A DNA stretch of 34,193 nt from a virus: positions 1 to 34,193 of IMG/VR virus record IMGVR_UViG_3300025728_000023, one strand, 5' to 3'. The notes beneath the pieces were generated by a model. It saw nothing but the letters and a program-made list of their open reading frames with translations. It was not told where the DNA came from and ran no database searches. Of the stretch, positions 34,176 to 34,193 are shown piece by piece (positions within the stretch are counted from its first letter, which is position 1; every line of letters starts with the position of its first letter). The position numbers were made by a program, and so were the translations under genes.

Positions 34176-34193
34176 TTGACATACATAAAAAAT
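34176..34193 (+). promoter_or_regulatory. Promoter cut by the window edge
   Basis: TTGACA (34176-34181) four bases after the helicase stop, followed by ATACATAAAAAA, as in other promoters here. The -10 box lies outside the window. Confidence 0.6.

Noticed and set aside
1-34193. CRISPR array or tRNA gene
   Set aside because: No regularly spaced identical repeats and no cloverleaf with a CCA-type end were noticed by eye; a scan with a tRNA finder would settle the latter.

Overview
The window looks like the early and accessory region of a low-GC bacteriophage (or prophage) of a Bacillota host, probably the Bacillus group. The reasons are: about 85 mostly tiny genes all on the + strand, tightly packed or overlapping by ATGA; G-rich Shine-Dalgarno sequences (commonly GGAGATGAT, one base from the perfect GGAGGTGAT); sigma-A type promoters with TTGACA, a 17-base spacer and an extended TGnTATAMT -10; a repressor candidate resembling MrpR of Bacillus phage SPbeta; and a replication module (SSB-like protein, RecA-like ATPase, DnaB-like helicase) at the right end. 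No structural, packaging or lysis genes, no tRNA or rRNA genes and no CRISPR array were seen.

Layout. 1-7430: small unknown genes with three recognisable enzymes: a protein-kinase-like protein (483-1151), a papain-like cysteine peptidase candidate (1601-1999) and an M20/M42-type metallopeptidase (4738-5766). Most units here have their own promoter. 7490-16600: a dense series of very small genes (31-150 codons) including a lipoprotein, several one-helix membrane peptides, zinc-ribbon proteins and a short SAM-methyltransferase-like protein. 16582-18895: a probable NAD+ salvage group, PnuC transporter and NadR-like bifunctional enzyme with two tiny membrane proteins between them. 19051-25726: more small genes, two further lipoproteins, a SprT-like metalloprotein, two adjacent DUF4258-like proteins and a small HTH regulator. 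25727-27550: a 308-base intergenic region with a consensus promoter and a structured RNA candidate, then an integrase-fold repressor candidate that lacks catalytic residues, and a second HTH protein. 27551-34172: the replication and nucleotide module, in order unknown protein, SSB-like protein, Sak4-like ATPase, membrane-anchored 3D-domain wall enzyme, P-loop nucleotide kinase, zinc-finger protein and DnaB-like helicase. A new promoter starts at the right edge.

Between the genes there is repeated non-coding architecture. (1) Many promoters of the accessory genes carry a dyad centred inside the -35 box (core CTTGaCAAG, best cases perfect over 15-17 bases), which looks like an operator. (2) An 18-base element, ATAAAA-N6-TTTTAT, recurs right after stop codons and mostly just before the next ribosome binding site (nine perfect copies and four decayed ones). 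(3) Several genes end in a perfect hairpin whose loop is the stop codon. (4) Two leaders in the replication module can fold in mutually exclusive ways. These patterns suggest one coordinated control scheme over a modular set of host-takeover genes. Assigned functions rest on motifs read by eye; most small proteins are unrecognised and are described only by what can be seen.
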